Positions 32,919-41,689 of a stretch of 41,809 nucleotides of DNA are shown one piece after another. The position numbers and the translations under genes were made by a program. How positions within the stretch are numbered: position 1 is the stretch's first letter; every line of letters starts with the position of its first letter. The notes beneath the pieces are model-generated. The model did no database searches, had not been told where the DNA came from, and saw only the letters and a list, made by a program, of their open reading frames with translations. The stretch comes from Candidatus Obscuribacterales bacterium (GTDB lineage: Bacteria; Cyanobacteriota; Vampirovibrionia; Obscuribacterales; Obscuribacteraceae), in contig JAIEQI010000100.1 in assembly GCA_019747875.1 (NCBI GenBank), positions 1 to 41,809 on the forward strand. Reading direction: 5' to 3'.

Positions 32919-33692
32919 GTGCATACTACTGCGAGACATCATGTTGCCAATTCATGCCTAGTTGGTTTGATGTTTATCGCATTGCTGAGCGGCGGTCTTC
33001 CGGCTGACGCCAAAAATGCCCAGCCTTCAACTGTGGCAAAGGCTGCTGCGAAGATCGATTGTCTCGTATTGGAGCAGACCTCACACTATGGCGGGGAGCA
33101 GACGATCTGGCTGGCACCAAATGCGGTGAGAACCTACAGCAAGAAAAATCATGTTTACGTTTTAACAAAAGCTCCCGATTGGAAAGTTTTTGTTTTCAGC
33201 GAAAAGCGAAAAGTCATCTTCACCGCTCCGCTTCAGAAATGGCAGGGTGGAAACATTCAGGGACTTGCCCAGTACTTCGGCCGCGTTTGGGATTTTTATG
33301 ACTGGTCAAAATCCGGATCGCAAAAATATGCGGGTCTGAATGCGAACAAGTATTTGCAAGGAAAGCTGAAGAAGGGCATCGCAACACCTGAGCACTTTAC
33401 GATTGAAGGTGAGTTCCTCACCTATGAGGAGTTCAAACAAGATCCGAACATCGTAACGTTCTTAAGAAAGCTGCATACAGTGCCGTCCTTGGGGTCAATA
33501 CCGCTGTTTTTAAGGGCTGCCCACTCAAAGACGGATCCGCCCAAAATCGATTTGGAAACAAGCAGGGTTCGCAGAGAGAAGATAGACGCCGGGCTTTTCA
33601 TAGCGCCTACGAAATATAAGAATGTGAAACTAGAGAACGACGTATACACCGACGACGCGATGCAAGGACTGATGGAAGACCTCAATAATTAG
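32919..33692 (+). CDS. Exported protein of unknown function, paralogue of the gene at 5999
   Basis: 257 aa. Signal peptide HVANSCLVGLMFIALLSGGL then ADAK, a plausible cleavage site near residue 31. Shares with the 5999 protein the (D/Q)WKV strand, W(Q/D)GG, a late FIAP/FEVP motif and the last residues GLMEDLNN. GTG start with GAGG eight bases upstream. Short beta strands suggest a periplasmic beta-rich fold. Divergent from the LprI-like gene. Function unknown. Confidence 0.7.
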   Translation: MHTTARHHVANSCLVGLMFIALLSGGLPADAKNAQPSTVAKAAAKIDCLVLEQTSHYGGEQTIWLAPNAVRTYSKKNHVYVLTKAPDWKVFVFSEKRKVIFTAPLQKWQGGNIQGLAQYFGRVWDFYDWSKSGSQKYAGLNANKYLQGKLKKGIATPEHFTIEGEFLTYEEFKQDPNIVTFLRKLHTVPSLGSIPLFLRAAHSKTDPPKIDLETSRVRREKIDAGLFIAPTKYKNVKLENDVYTDDAMQGLMEDLNN

Positions 33693-33715
33693 ACGCGTGG
33701 GTGAATCTTTGCGGT

Positions 33716-34102
33716 TTAGCCGCAGCAGCCGCCGCTGTGATCTTTGCCTTTTATTTGAACTGGAATCACGTCGCTATTCTTGGCGCTGGAGCTGCTCAGT
33801 GCTTCTAGTGATTCTTCGTCAATGCCGTAAAGCGTGGGTGCCTGTCGGAATACTTGAATGAGTTCTTCAATGACTCGAGCTGCATCTTGCTTCTCGACTG
33901 CTTCGACAACGCAGGTTTCTAAATGCTGGCGCAAAATTACCTCTGCTGTCTTGTCCAGCGCCGCCTGTACCGCTTTCAGTTGGTGTAGAACGTCTATGCA
34001 GTATTTCTTGTCGTCCACCATTCGGTAAACGGCGTTGAGGTGGCCAATAGCTTTAGCTAAACGGCTCTTGAGTTTTTCTTTCGACTCGTCTGTTATCGCC
34101 AT
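33716..34102 (-). CDS. CsoR/RcnR-family metal-sensing repressor with CCG tail
   Basis: 128 aa. All-helical DUF156 fold with C35, H60 and C64 (YCIDVL … RQHLETC), the Cys-His-Cys set that binds Cu(I) in CsoR. The normal protein ends near residue 90; here ~35 extra residues follow and end in DHSGGCCG, a second likely metal- or thiol-binding site. Family members release DNA when metal binds. Start ATG with GGAAGAA upstream. No copper pump or chaperone is adjacent, so the target may be itself, the small membrane genes next to it, or elsewhere. Confidence 0.88.
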   Translation of the reverse strand: MAITDESKEKLKSRLAKAIGHLNAVYRMVDDKKYCIDVLHQLKAVQAALDKTAEVILRQHLETCVVEAVEKQDAARVIEELIQVFRQAPTLYGIDEESLEALSSSSAKNSDVIPVQIKGKDHSGGCCG

Positions 34103-34350
34103 TTGTTCTTCCGGAAAATATCCGCATGCCTTTCAGGACTTGTGGGAGCGTAGCACCTAATTGACCTGCAAGTGGAGTATGACCCCAATTTGCTTCCAAG
34201 GTCCTAATTAGAGTGTAGCCTTTGTCACCGTATATTTCCAGAGTCAATCGCTGAAAACTGCAGGAATTGGTTCCATCCGATCACAGTTCGGACACTTTCA
34301 CAGCTTGGCGTTCTCGGGCAGAATTGCCAAACCGTGCCTTCCTGAAGCTG

Positions 34351-34545
34351 TCAAAAGCGTAGATTGCACGTTCGGCGATGGATCTGTTTATCCGTTTGAG
34401 TCGAATAGAGTCCCCAGGCGGCGGGTCCGATGTCTTCCTTTTTTATTTCCCTCGAAAGTTGTATGGATCGCTTAGTCAGAGCCACTCCAATGTAAATGGC
34501 GATCATGCCGCCCCAGAAAATGGCGTCGGCGTAAAAAGTTTGCAT
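34351..34545 (-). CDS. 64-aa membrane protein with GPxAWGLY motif
   Basis: One helix (IFWGGMIAIYIGVAL, ~9-24) then a basic stretch and EDIGPAAWGLYSTQTDK. It aligns without gaps over at least 36 residues with the divergent peptide at 34886: AD at the start, (K/R)R after the helix, and (I/V)GPxAWGLY at the same spacing. ATG at 34543-34545 has GAGG seven bases upstream. Not a family I recognise. The conserved motif after the helix probably lies on the cytoplasmic side. Confidence 0.7.
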   Translation of the reverse strand: MQTFYADAIFWGGMIAIYIGVALTKRSIQLSREIKKEDIGPAAWGLYSTQTDKQIHRRTCNLRF

Positions 34546-34885
34546 AAAAATACCTCGCTCAGACACTGATGTCCGTGGCTTAGCAAGGGGGTGGTTTAGA
34601 TCAAATTGGGGTGTTTTTAAATCAGATCAAGTTGCTTCACACGTTCCCGAATATTAAGTTCGTTAACGGCCCTTGCCTATGTGGGGATCACTAATGAAAC
34701 TGGGGACTGTGAAATTCAGGTAATACGGCAAAGCTATTGTCTAGCAAGCGTATCGGGCGTAATTCGCCAGGTTAACTGATTTTAGGCTGCCTGATATGAG
34801 AGTAAAAACCACATTCTCATCTTGACTTCTGGAGCCTAGTATTTATCCAAAAGCTCTAAGCCGTCCTTTTCGGGCAAAGGGGATC
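34546..34885. other. 340-bp divergent promoter region
   Basis: Lies between the two GPxAWGLY genes. Contains AGATCAA twice (34598-34604 and 34624-34630) and, for the plus-strand gene, TTGACT at 34822-34827 and TATCCA at 34844-34849 (16-bp spacer). No gene seen. Confidence 0.5.
34822..34849 (+). promoter_or_regulatory. Possible sigma-70-type promoter of the 57-aa membrane protein
   Basis: TTGACT, 16 bases, TATCCA; the start codon lies 37 bases downstream. Confidence 0.4.
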
Positions 34886-35059
34886 ATGAGCATGCCACAC
34901 CTAGCAGACTATTGTTTGTTCATTGGATTTGTAGTTCTTTCTGTATTACTGATTCTTTTCAGGCGATTTCATCAATACCAATCGATAATTCGTCCGAATG
35001 AAGTAGGTCCCACCGCGTGGGGTCTCTATCCTCCGACGAAAAAGACGGACGACCGTTAG
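34886..35059 (+). CDS. 57-aa membrane protein with GPxAWGLY motif
   Basis: One helix (LFIGFVVLSVLLILF, ~11-25), then RRFHQYQSII and NEVGPTAWGLYPPTKKTDD. Homologous to the 64-aa protein at 34351-34545 with identical spacing between AD, the double basic residue and the GPxAWGLY motif. AAGG five bases before ATG at 34886; a second ATG at 34892 is also possible. The stop lies six bases before the end of the convergent gene. The two related peptides in divergent order argue that both are real genes. Confidence 0.7.
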   Translation: MSMPHLADYCLFIGFVVLSVLLILFRRFHQYQSIIRPNEVGPTAWGLYPPTKKTDDR

Positions 35060-35065
35060 GTCAAA

Positions 35066-36019
35066 TTATCGCCCTGCGAAACTAGTCGGAAGCTGGTCGC
35101 TCGGAAAAGTGATAAATGGTCCCGCGTTGAACTTACCCAGGTCGCCTGGATAAATCGGGCTGACTGTTGGCGCGCCTGTCGGGCTTGTTATAGTTCCAAG
35201 GTTCGGCATTTGGTAGCCGGTCAACTGTTGGAGCTGTTTGTAATAGGCTCCGCGTGCCATGCGGTCATACTGCAATGCAAGTGTGATTAAAGGTGCTGTT
35301 TGTGCAAGCTGAAGCAAGCTGGCGCCTGTGCAAATTGCGGCAATCTTGCCATTGCTCATGTCACCGTCTTCCTGTTTCTTCAAGTCTCGTTTCAATCCAC
35401 CGAGATTGGCAATTGTCATTTTGTCAGCTGGACGGAATGGCGACAGCGTTGCGCGACCAGTTTCTGCCGTGGCTCCAGGTCCTAGATTCGCGGCAGCTGC
35501 TCCGATTGTGCTTACGTGAAATGAAAGGGCTCGTGGCGATTGAATGCTGGTAATCTCGCTGAGATTGAAGGAAAGTCGCTTGCGATCTATCGTTTCCATT
35601 TCCAAAACGCCGTTCACGATGTCGCTGATCTTCCCTTGGGTGGTACCACTTGCGGTGCTGATTGTATCGATTTGTCCCTGTTGTGCCAGATATTGAAGCC
35701 ACGGTCCCTCAAGGATGAAGACGCTTCCATCGACGCTGCCGGGCGTGAGTGTGTGCTTGATCAACACGCCTTCAAGGACAGGAACTCGGTCGAATTGGAA
35801 CTCCGGAATTGTTGTAATTTCTGCACCACCGTTCCTGATTACCAATCTGCCTCGGGGAATTTTGATTTGTCCAAGTGAATCCACAACGCAAGCAAGATCC
35901 AGAGCCTCGGCCGAACCTACGGGCGCATCTGGAGCGATTCGGAGTGCTCCTGCGAAAGCTGGCTGCATTACGATGAACGCTGACAGCATTATGGAACTTA
36001 TGGTTGCTTTGAAATTCAT
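35066..36019 (-). CDS. Exported protein of unknown function, downstream of the TolC gene
   Basis: 317 aa. Signal peptide MNFKATISSIMLSAFIVMQPAFA with a classic A-F-A cleavage site. The first ~170 residues are beta-rich (…GRLVIRNGGAEITTIPEF…VLEGVLIKHTLTPGS), the C-terminal third proline/glycine-rich. Starts 13 bp after the TolC-like gene, with GAGGAAAGGGAG before ATG, so one operon. It may be a periplasmic or outer-membrane partner of the channel. No family recognised. Confidence 0.72.
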   Translation of the reverse strand: MNFKATISSIMLSAFIVMQPAFAGALRIAPDAPVGSAEALDLACVVDSLGQIKIPRGRLVIRNGGAEITTIPEFQFDRVPVLEGVLIKHTLTPGSVDGSVFILEGPWLQYLAQQGQIDTISTASGTTQGKISDIVNGVLEMETIDRKRLSFNLSEITSIQSPRALSFHVSTIGAAAANLGPGATAETGRATLSPFRPADKMTIANLGGLKRDLKKQEDGDMSNGKIAAICTGASLLQLAQTAPLITLALQYDRMARGAYYKQLQQLTGYQMPNLGTITSPTGAPTVSPIYPGDLGKFNAGPFITFPSDQLPTSFAGR

Positions 36020-36032
36020 CTCCCTTTCCTCA

Positions 36033-37562
36033 TTACTGCAATGGCTCTCCGACTGCTTGTTCTAGATTGGTTACTGCTTGCGCGTAGTCTGTGACAGCTT
36101 GAATGTATTGGCTTCGCGTGATGACATTTGCCTGAAGCGCAAGTAGGGCTGAAGCGATGTCCGACTGTCCTACTTCATAGCTTCGTCTTGCCAGTCTTGC
36201 TACTTCTTCTGATTCAGCCAGTGTGTGGTCCTGATATTGGCGGATTCGTTCTCTCGCGATAATCAAATCGTTGTAAGCTTTGGTCACGTCATCTGTCACA
36301 ACATTTTTGTTTGCCTGGAACTGGAGTTTCCACTGATTGATAGTTGCTTTCAGACGAACAATTTCGCCCTGATTTAAATTAAATGCAGGCATCTCGACGT
36401 TGACTGCAACGTAGAAAGCGCTCAATTTTGGTCCGCTTGGAGGGTTTCCTGCCTGTGAACTGCCGGCTCCAAACGATGGATTTGGAATCATATTTCCGTA
36501 AGCCGTTCTCAGTTGGGCTTCAGTTACTTTAATTTGTTGGCGCGCAATCCGCAGCTCAAGCCGATTTTCGATTGCTTGTTCAATGTAACTTGAAAGTGGT
36601 GGCACTGGCTGCGAGAAGTCCGGCAGCATGTCTGATTTCTCGGCGCGCAGACTGAACAAGGGCAGGCGTGGAATTTCGATGGCTTGCGCTACCTGACGTG
36701 CCAGCATCACGTTGAGGTGTTGCTTCGCTTTTTGAATATTCATGTAACCACGTGTGCGTTCGATCTCTGCTTGTGAAAGAGCCAATCGGGCTTTCAATTC
36801 GTCAAGTGCAGGTACGGCACCGGCGGTTACTCTTTTTTGGGTTACTTCGAGAAGTTGCTTAGTTAGGTCGGCCAGATCGGACAAGGTCTGGTAAGTTTCC
36901 TGGCTGGTAACAACTTCCGTATACGCGCGTCTGACATCGTTTCTAAACTGCCAGAGTGTATTGAGAATTTCAAGCTTTCCTTCTTTGAAAAGCTCCTTAG
37001 CAGCCAGCATTCGGAATACTATTTTCCATGGTGGCTCATAGGTATGTACTGAACCAAATCGGCGGGATTGCTCTGCAATGTAGCCTTGGTCTCTCATCAA
37101 GCTGGGATTAGTCATTACCGTAGCATCGTAATAAGCCGCCTTGTTAATGCCGAGTTGGGCGCGAATGGCAGCGGTGCGTGGGTTTTTCATGAACGACTCA
37201 TTGAACGCAGTTCCAAGGCGAAAGTATCTACCGTTGGGTGAACTCGCTTGTGTTGGCATCATTCCAGTTGTTCCGAGAGCCGGCGACTGCTCAGTAGCAG
37301 GGTTAGAGCCAGTCGTGGAATTGCTGCTGCGTGGTATCGTAATTGGTGCTGCTAGTTGGCTGCCTGACGGAGTTGCTTCGCTGCTTGGAGCTGATGGCGG
37401 CAAGTCGGATGTGCTTGTGGATGGTTGCGATCTTGGAGAAATTGCTGGACGTAGGATCGGGTCACTAGCTGCAAAACAGCGAATGTCCAAAGCACTGACG
37501 CTCAAAGTGCACAGCAGGCCGAAAGCGGCGCTCATTCTGCGTTTTGGCTGAAGGGGAATCAT
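36033..37562 (-). CDS. TolC-family outer-membrane efflux channel
   Basis: 509 aa. Signal-like N-terminus (MSAAFGLLCTLSVSALDIRCFA), a Ser/Pro/Thr-rich stretch to ~110, then two OEP domains with long amphipathic helices (FRNDVRRAYTEVVTSQETYQTLSDLADLTKQ…; NVVTDDVTKAYNDLIIARERI…; VARLARRSYEVGQSDIASALLALQ). Trimers of the family form a channel through outer membrane and periplasm for efflux or type I secretion. Its presence implies a diderm cell. No membrane-fusion or pump gene is adjacent in the window. ATG at 37560 or the ATG nine codons later; neither has a ribosome site. Confidence 0.88.
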   Translation of the reverse strand: MIPLQPKRRMSAAFGLLCTLSVSALDIRCFAASDPILRPAISPRSQPSTSTSDLPPSAPSSEATPSGSQLAAPITIPRSSNSTTGSNPATEQSPALGTTGMMPTQASSPNGRYFRLGTAFNESFMKNPRTAAIRAQLGINKAAYYDATVMTNPSLMRDQGYIAEQSRRFGSVHTYEPPWKIVFRMLAAKELFKEGKLEILNTLWQFRNDVRRAYTEVVTSQETYQTLSDLADLTKQLLEVTQKRVTAGAVPALDELKARLALSQAEIERTRGYMNIQKAKQHLNVMLARQVAQAIEIPRLPLFSLRAEKSDMLPDFSQPVPPLSSYIEQAIENRLELRIARQQIKVTEAQLRTAYGNMIPNPSFGAGSSQAGNPPSGPKLSAFYVAVNVEMPAFNLNQGEIVRLKATINQWKLQFQANKNVVTDDVTKAYNDLIIARERIRQYQDHTLAESEEVARLARRSYEVGQSDIASALLALQANVITRSQYIQAVTDYAQAVTNLEQAVGEPLQ

Positions 37563-37776
37563 GTTCGAGCTTGGTAAAAGTGACTGTCTGCAATATATCC
37601 AACGATCCTTATCTACCTTACGACTAATACGGCAGTTAGAACTCTTGGAATGGTAGTAATAAGATCAAAAGTTTCTCACAAACGCACTTGGCTAGTGCCA
37701 GCTTTCACCAACTTTTCAGGGCTTTGAGCCTCTTTGCTACTGAGAGGTTGCTTTCATTCGAATCGAATCCACCGGT

Positions 37777-37944
37777 ATGGTGATGCACCGTCTGTGGTAT
37801 CGTTGGTACATGGAAGACCCGACTTCGGAACTAGATGTTCATGAAAGCGACCCGTCAGTTAATCCGCTGACTAGAGGTCTGATCGTTATTTTTATCGCAA
37901 TTCTGATCCTTATCCCGGTGCTGCTCTGCTGTTTCAAATGGTAG
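37777..37944 (+). CDS. Small single-pass membrane protein (55 or 44 aa)
   Basis: From ATG 37777 it reads 55 aa; from ATG 37810, 44 aa. An acidic N-terminal part (MEDPTSELDVHESDPSVN) precedes one strong helix (GLIVIFIAILILIPVLLCC) and FKW at the end. Tail-anchored shape. Ribosome site weak for both starts. A box pair resembling the TTCAG promoters lies upstream (37703-37719) but its -10 is poor. Confidence 0.5.
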   Translation: MVMHRLWYRWYMEDPTSELDVHESDPSVNPLTRGLIVIFIAILILIPVLLCCFKW

Positions 37945-38168
37945 TTAGGCAGCGGTTATCGGGCAATTATGAGCGCCAGACCCTAGCGGTAGTTGCGTCA
38001 GCCTCCTACGCACGTACCCTTACACCCGTTGGGGCGTATTTTCCCCAATGACAGGCCTTAACAGCTCCAATAAACTCAAAATTGCCCCCATATATGTGGC
38101 GACCCAAAAATCTGCGAATTCGGACTTTTAGTCTGGGCTTGTAAATCTGGTCGTTCGGATAGAGAGAA
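37945..38168. other. Leader region of the FHA protein gene
   Basis: 224 bp without a gene. A short hairpin TTGGGG-CGTATTTT-CCCCAA lies at 38029-38048. No clear promoter found. Confidence 0.35.
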
Positions 38169-41100
38169 ATGAGTAAAGAATTGGACCTGGTAAGCACCCA
38201 AATGACCGCCGAATTACTTGATGTAGAACAGTCAAAGCCACGCAATGCTTTGTCGGAGTTCTTGAACACGGCGGTTTATACTGCAACCAGTGCACCCCTC
38301 AGAGGATTGGCGCAGATCGCCGACCACAACCTCAAGACTGATACTTTCGACAAGTCGGTCAAAGGGACCTTCGAAGCCATGGGTGTGCGAGCCCCGCAGG
38401 CGGCAGAGTTTAATACAACGAACTGGTACGCTCAGCAATTGGGTGGTGCAGTCGGTATGACTGTTCCTTTCTTGGCTTTGCGTGGCGGTGTGAAAGCTGG
38501 CGCCGGCGCGCTGCTTGGCGAATCAGTCGCCATGAAGAGCGCTCTTGATGTGGGTGTAACCCATAGCTTGTCGCGTTTTGCTATGCAGGAAGCTGCTTTA
38601 TCCGGTACCGCCGGATTCTTTTATGGTTCCATTCTTAACCCTTCAGACGAAAAACTGGTTGGCACCGACGCATTTGCGAAAGACCGCCTGAAACATGGTG
38701 TCAGTGATCTGGCAGTGTTTGGAAGTCTTTCACTTGCATCTCCATATATTGGTAAGGGATTGGCCTCCAGTTCTGCATTATTAGAAAGCCGGCTGGCTGC
38801 TCCCGTATTGAAGGACGCCGTTGCCGCCACCTTGCGAGGACCCGTACTTCCGGGAGCGCTTTCAGGCGTACCCGCCGGATTGGTAGCTGCCGAAGCAAGC
38901 GCGCTTCGTGATGGACGCCTGCTTCCGACTGGTCAGGAGCTCAAGGAAAATATCACAGGAATGGTAGTCGTTGGTGGCACCATGGCTAGTGCACACTGGC
39001 TTGGAGCTCAGCGCGAGGGCACTAATACCACTAATGCTCGCCACTATGCGGACAAGATGGGACTCACTAAGCCAGCGGATATGCGGATTGCCGACTTCCA
39101 AGTAGTTGAGGGCAAGGATCAACTTAGCCGCTTCCACCAGGAAGTTAAGGCTGGATCAGAGAATGCGCAAGCGCAGGTTGTTGTTAGACAAAGATTGGAA
39201 ACCCTGTCGTCTGCGCTGCAAGGCCCAGCCGGCACGATATGGGGTGATGCGCGAGTGCTTCAACTTGAGCATCGCGCAAATGGCATCATGCCGGCGCGCA
39301 CCGCTGGCAGTTTCGGCTTGATTGGCACTTGCTCAATTCTTGATGGACACGCTGCCGCACGTGATGTGTTCACAGGCAGATCGGGAACAGCTGACCGCAC
39401 CGTGATGCTGACTCCACGAGCCGATTATGGGCAATTCTCCTTGAGTTTGGGCAAAGGTTCGGCTGAAAAAGTGACTGGCATGCCTGCTGTTGAAAGGCTC
39501 TCCCCTGTAGCGCTTGGTGAGGAGCCAGCTGAGGGACCTAAAACGACGACAACTCCAGAGGCAGCAAAGTCTGAGATTGAACAGATTAGCATGCCACGCT
39601 ACAGGCGCTGGACTGGTCCGAATGAGACTGTTCGCGATGAGCTATTAAATATCTTCGGCAATAAAGTCGAAAAAGGTGACTCAGTTACGATTCCATTCAA
39701 TAGTAATGGTTCCGTCCGAGACATAAACAGATCCACTTCCGTTGCCACCTTTGGGCGGGATTCGACCGGCTGGCCGTTTATGAATGTGGACTACGGCAGA
39801 GAGCTCTGGTCAATGAATGGCAAGCCTCTTGAGCCCGGGAAAGTTTATCTCGATGCAAAAGGCGGCGACCGCCTGACTTTCGATAATTCTCTTGTTTTTG
39901 ATTTCCAGCGTAAGGGCTACGGTGGTCCCGAAGGAATGGTCAACGAAATGCAGTTGCATTACGCAGTTGATCCGGCGCGTGCCAGAGACATGGCTCCAGC
40001 TAAGGATGCCGGGAAAGCTGTTCGGGATCCGGGCGGCCAGGCAGCGGCTGGATTTGAACGAGGACCGCGTGACGATTTTAGAGACAGAGGTGATCGCCGC
40101 GATCGAAACGATCGTGGTGACCGAGGTGAGAGAGGCGAGCGTGGCGACAGATTCCGCGATGCACCGCAAGAGGTCCGTCCAACAAGGGAATTGAGACCCA
40201 ATGGCGACTTCGCAATCGGCGAAGGCAAACTCCGAGTTCTCGGAAGGATGTTAGCGCGCCCTGGTGATTCGATGATGCTGTTCCTGCGCAAAGATGGAAG
40301 CCGCGGAACTACAGTATCTAATGACACCATGGCCAGATTTGGTTTGGACGCTGAGGCTAATCCATTTTTCAGAGTCGACCATGGACAGGAGCTGTGGACA
40401 CTTAACGGTAAGCCGGTTGAGGCAAAAACCCAATACCCGATTGGTACGAATGACACACTGACATACAATGGACAGGTGTTCGAATTATCGACGAAGCGCA
40501 CTCCGCACGGAAAAGAAGCACTCGATATTGCGTTGAATCCAAACCAAGCCGCTCCCAAACAGGAAGCTGCACCGGCATCTTCTGAAGCAGTGCAGCCAAA
40601 TAGTGGAGCCCGAGCTTTGAGACCGGAATTGAGTCAACTTGCAACACCTCCATGGGAACGCTCATTTATAGCCACGCCGGATCAAATGAATCGTTTGATG
40701 GGTACCTATAGCGAAGCGCAGAAAGAACTGCTGGCTAGAAAGGCTGCGGAAGCTGAGCTTGCAGCAGCGGAGCTTGCGGCAGGACAGCGACCGGCTGAAC
40801 CAGCAAGTGGGGAAAATCGACCGGCTGAAACTGCAACGGCGAGCGAATCCGTCGTCACAGCAGAGAATCGTCCGACTGGTGCCGAAGTTAAAACAGAACC
40901 TGTGAAAACTTCCGAGCCTGCTGCTGAGCCTGTGGAAAACTCAGTCAAACCAGCTCCTGAGGCTGATTCCAGCGGTTCGGGATCTGCAAAAGTTGATGCC
41001 CTGTTGCAATCTCCAATTGAAAGCATCTTGAAACCAATTGTTCTTACTGATGCAGCTGCAGAGGGTAAGCTACCGGTTGAGGCTCTTAAAGCGCCAGAAG

Positions 41101-41429
41101 CAAAGATCAGTAATCCTGCTGAATTGCTTGAAACAGATCTCGTGTCAATAAATGGCAAAAATCTTGCACGCGGAAAGGAACTAAAGATAGGGCGCTTCCA
41201 GGGAATCGACATTCAGCTTAAGCAGGATGCGAGTATTGCTCAAATGCATGGATACATCGGAATGACTCCTGAAGGTCAGCTCTACATCAAGGATGCCTCG
41301 ACGTCAGGAATGTACGTAAACGGCACTGCAATTGAAAAAGGTCAGAACGTCTTCATCAAGCCAAACGATGTTGTAACTGTCGGCCGCAACAACCGCGCCA
41401 TTGAAATCAAAGTCGAACGACCGGAATAA
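38169..41429 (+). CDS. 1086-aa Gly/Ala-rich protein with two beta modules and a C-terminal FHA domain
   Basis: Residues ~85-280 are hydrophobic Gly/Ala-rich helices homologous to the protein at 8803. Residues ~475-600 and ~680-795 are two copies of one module: (N/K)xxGS…, F(G)xDxxxxPF(M/F)(N/R)VD(Y/H)G(R/Q)ELW(S/T)(M/L)NGKP(L/V)E, then D(R/T)LT(F/Y). Between them is an Arg/Asp-rich linker (RDRGDRRDRNDRGDRGERGE). After an Ala/Glu/Pro-rich stretch, ~985-1080 is an FHA domain: ELKIGR, SIAQMHGYI, DASTSGMYVNGTAIEKGQ, KPNDVVTVGR. FHA domains bind phosphothreonine, so the protein may be read or recruited by the kinase encoded at 27043. No strong Shine-Dalgarno. Confidence 0.8.
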   Translation: MSKELDLVSTQMTAELLDVEQSKPRNALSEFLNTAVYTATSAPLRGLAQIADHNLKTDTFDKSVKGTFEAMGVRAPQAAEFNTTNWYAQQLGGAVGMTVPFLALRGGVKAGAGALLGESVAMKSALDVGVTHSLSRFAMQEAALSGTAGFFYGSILNPSDEKLVGTDAFAKDRLKHGVSDLAVFGSLSLASPYIGKGLASSSALLESRLAAPVLKDAVAATLRGPVLPGALSGVPAGLVAAEASALRDGRLLPTGQELKENITGMVVVGGTMASAHWLGAQREGTNTTNARHYADKMGLTKPADMRIADFQVVEGKDQLSRFHQEVKAGSENAQAQVVVRQRLETLSSALQGPAGTIWGDARVLQLEHRANGIMPARTAGSFGLIGTCSILDGHAAARDVFTGRSGTADRTVMLTPRADYGQFSLSLGKGSAEKVTGMPAVERLSPVALGEEPAEGPKTTTTPEAAKSEIEQISMPRYRRWTGPNETVRDELLNIFGNKVEKGDSVTIPFNSNGSVRDINRSTSVATFGRDSTGWPFMNVDYGRELWSMNGKPLEPGKVYLDAKGGDRLTFDNSLVFDFQRKGYGGPEGMVNEMQLHYAVDPARARDMAPAKDAGKAVRDPGGQAAAGFERGPRDDFRDRGDRRDRNDRGDRGERGERGDRFRDAPQEVRPTRELRPNGDFAIGEGKLRVLGRMLARPGDSMMLFLRKDGSRGTTVSNDTMARFGLDAEANPFFRVDHGQELWTLNGKPVEAKTQYPIGTNDTLTYNGQVFELSTKRTPHGKEALDIALNPNQAAPKQEAAPASSEAVQPNSGARALRPELSQLATPPWERSFIATPDQMNRLMGTYSEAQKELLARKAAEAELAAAELAAGQRPAEPASGENRPAETATASESVVTAENRPTGAEVKTEPVKTSEPAAEPVENSVKPAPEADSSGSGSAKVDALLQSPIESILKPIVLTDAAAEGKLPVEALKAPEAKISNPAELLETDLVSINGKNLARGKELKIGRFQGIDIQLKQDASIAQMHGYIGMTPEGQLYIKDASTSGMYVNGTAIEKGQNVFIKPNDVVTVGRNNRAIEIKVERPE

Positions 41430-41517
41430 AAAATGGAACGGAGTATGGCTCGAAGCGCGGACGTCTCGATGCTGTTGGCGATCTCATCTCAGCTTGGTCT
41501 AGTGCAGATTTTTGCAG

Positions 41518-41672
41518 CTAGTATGGAGCGCGGACATCTTGTCCGCCCATAAGCGCGAAGCGCGTTGCAGCTACGCATTCGGAGTTTCGCAAGAGGTAGA
41601 GTCTCCCTAAAGCTGTAGCGTAGATAGTAGAATCTGCCTATGGGCGGACGGGACTTCCGCGCTCTTACATGA
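41518..41672. repeat. Palindromic interspersed element, copy C
   Basis: Starts CTAGTATGGAGCGCGGACAT as in copy A and ends GGGCGGACGGGACTTCCGCG. Its core (GTTTCGCAAGAGGTAGAGTC and neighbours) is the reverse complement of the core of copy B. The right end is less perfect (ACTTCCGCGCTCTTACATGAG). Confidence 0.75.
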
Positions 41673-41689
41673 GATCGCCAACAGCATCG

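Noticed and set aside
34053..34247. 64-codon minus-strand frame upstream of the CsoR-type gene
   Set aside because: Overlaps the CsoR start in another frame, no ribosome site, no motif.
34212..34247. TTGACT…TACACT as a promoter for the CsoR-type gene
   Set aside because: The spacer is 24 bp, too long for a sigma-70 promoter and longer than MerR-type ones.
37703..37719. Ninth double box (TTTCAC…TTTTCAG, plus strand)
   Set aside because: The period is 11 bp but the hexamer 11 nt downstream (TCTTTG) lacks A2 and T6; kept only as a possible degenerate site.
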